64,000 nucleotides of DNA from Rachycentron canadum (lineage: Eukaryota; Chordata; Actinopteri; Carangiformes; Rachycentridae): the NCBI GenBank assembly GCA_038496675.1, contig CM076654.1, forward strand, positions 7,901,677 to 7,965,676. Direction: 5' to 3'. Position 1 is the stretch's first letter. Each line of letters begins with the position of its first letter. A program made the translations under genes and the position numbers. The notes below the pieces were generated by a model. The model worked only from the letters and a program-made list of their open reading frames with translations. It had not been told where the DNA came from and searched no databases. Shown here in pieces: positions 61,999 through 64,000 of the stretch.

Positions 61999-62800
61999 CA
62001 AGCTGAAAAGAACTGTGTCCATTGAGATGACTGACTGACCTGGACATTTCATTGTTGTATTGTCTGTGTAAACGTTTTGTCATGAATTTGTCATAAATAG
62101 TGAGCTAACAATTGCAGGAAAACGATTAACACTGGTCTCCCAACAGGACTGTTTCTCTGTTGAACTTCCTTCCACCATCCCTATGGCTGCCCTTTGGGGT
62201 GAGGGAGGGAAGGGTGGGCAAGGTGGGGTACTTGTTATTTCTATTTCCTTGAAGTTATTCTGACATTGATTGATGACACATTTCTCATACAAACTTTAAC
62301 TTTAACTTTAAAACTCAATTTATTTACATTCACACAACTGTAAAACCAGTCCAGTTATCATAATTCATCTCTATCTTCACCACTGGACATAAACAGGAAG
62401 CAAATTATGTCTATGGCAAAAAGATGACCACCACATGAAACTACACAACCTGTACAGCCTGTGATGAAAGGCAGCACACACTGCAGAAAGTTTCTGCACC
62501 ATACTGGCTGCATTCCTTCGCCAACAGAGAAAAGCAACAGCTGTACGAGGATGAAGTGACTCAGGATTTTAAGAGGAAGGGGGAGGAAACAGAAGGGAAG
62601 CCTGGAGCAAGAAAAAGTATCTAAACTCGTATTTCCCTTTTATACTTACATAGAAAAACATGCACAGAAAAAGATGTGGTATCAGACATGTTCTTCTTCT
62701 GTGTTTTAAAGGAGTCACGGCATGATGAAAAGAGGTATGGGGAGAGCAATTGGTGTTCTTCAGTCAAGTGTGAGTAAACATGAGTCACAAAAGACAGATG

Positions 62801-62836
62801 GGGAGAGCAGAAGGGAGAGCAGAAGGGAGAGCAGAG
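62801..62836. repeat. 12-bp tandem repeat, three units
   Basis: Unit GGGAGAGCAGAA, two perfect copies plus a third ending AG instead of AA. Confidence 0.9.
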
Positions 62837-64000
62837 CGGAAAATGGGAAGGAGAATTAAGTTGCATACAATCTGGGCTTAAATGTAAAAATGACCTCAAT
62901 GTACAAAACTTCCAAGTTGTTTTAAAAATAATTATCAGGAACTTCTACAGACATATGCATGCAAAGACTCAGTCATAAAACCAATAATCATCTGCATACA
63001 TGCCTGCACAGACACTTCTATTCTTGGGTATGGTTTTATGCTCTCTTCTCTATTGGCTGTGCCCACTGACTCACGTTCTGAGGTTGAATGAGCTAATAAG
63101 AAACAGGACTGTGTTTTGAAATATCAGCAATGTTATGTGTGTGGAGCTGCCAGCAACTCCACACACATACATACATACATACACTCTCACACACATGCAC
63201 AAAGTGCTCGGGACTGTGGAGCTAATCAAACACCTACACAAAGATTTACTGTTCATTCCCTTCATTGTTCATTGGAACAAAGACTCTCAGGCTCTCAGGA
63301 TTTTACTTTTAAAACACAGGGTCAAAAATGCTTTCACACACTCGCCATTAAAAGGATGGGTCCCTTGAAAGCTATCCTTGCCTCAAACAAGTAAACAATG
63401 TGGACCTGCACTTTTACCCTCCAACTGAGCCTCACTGGCAGCATAACAACAACACACTAGCTCCCTTTTTGTTTCCTTTGTGCAGCTGTTCAGCTCTCTT
63501 CGGTCGCCCCTCTCTCAAACCCTGTCAGCTCAAAACACGTGCTTCCTGCCAGTACATATCAGCATATAAACACATGCCACACATCAGATATGAACATATG
63601 TGTATCCCACCCTTTTTAAGAGGCCCCTGTTTGGGTGCCATAACCATCGCTCCTTTAACAATCCCACAATGCAACTGGCCTGATTTTCTGCAGTTTTGTG
63701 GTGGTATATAATTTAATACAGATGTGACACAGAAAATGTTTATGACAAGTCTCTTCCTGGAGATGATCAACTCAGAATCTCCAGCAAAAAAATCTTAAAT
63801 CTCTATAATTATAACTATATTACATTATATTTGGTGTGAATTTAGGTTCAGTTGCTATTTCTGATTCTGAAATTGTGGGGTTAAAGCAAAAATCATGATG
63901 TACGGTTCATAAAGCATGCAGAATTAACCAAACTTTAATCACTAGACCAGCTGGTAAGGAAGCGTTGCAGCCAAGAATGATAACTTATGTAAGATATGGA

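Larger units (their letters stand above)
61752..64000. other. Region upstream of plat (no gene recognised)
   Basis: It holds a CA run at 61972-61998, a 12-bp tandem repeat at 62801-62836 and an ATAC/CA microsatellite near 63160-63182. It must contain the plat promoter and noncoding exon, which I could not place. Open frames of 60-103 codons show no recognisable family. Confidence 0.65.

Overview
The window is vertebrate nuclear DNA, almost certainly from a ray-finned (teleost) fish. It holds four multi-exon genes, all on the minus strand, with GT-AG introns, vertebrate protein families, many CA/GATA/AT microsatellites, tRNA-derived SINE copies and other teleost-type interspersed repeats. No bacterial features, CRISPR arrays or rRNA were seen. 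A 335-base run of N marks an assembly gap at 42242-42576.

Layout from right to left (5' to 3' for the genes): tissue plasminogen activator (plat, coding 61706 to 56193, 14 coding exons, 581 codons); a B-cell linker adaptor (blnk, coding 53879 to 45003, 19 exons, 383 codons, first exon inferred); a clathrin heavy chain (coding 41426 to 15833, 32 coding exons, 1,693 codons or 1,700 with a 21-nt microexon); and the first exons of the mitochondrial citrate carrier (slc25a1, start codon at 13179, running off the left edge in exon 4). I read exon boundaries by eye from splice sites, reading-frame phase and homology. The phases close without a frameshift in all four genes.

The genes are functionally unrelated: fibrinolysis, B-cell receptor signalling, coated-vesicle formation and citrate export. 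The clathrin/slc25a1 pair is in the same order and orientation as human CLTCL1/SLC25A1 at 22q11. This suggests the clathrin gene is the CLTCL1 (CHC22) counterpart rather than the CLTC one.

I found no wholly new system. The points most worth a second look are: (1) a 66-nt, frame-neutral extra exon in plat whose skipping would recreate the human Cys-Ser-Thr-Cys-Gly kringle-protease junction; (2) the 21-nt clathrin microexon followed by an intron rich in TGCATG; (3) an expanded, repeat-built clathrin C-terminus; (4) two perfect octamer motifs (ATGCAAAT) at the putative blnk promoter; (5) a blnk protein that apparently lacks the N-terminal leucine zipper; (6) a perfect 16-bp hairpin in a plat intron; and (7) an assembly gap whose two edges look like the same locus.
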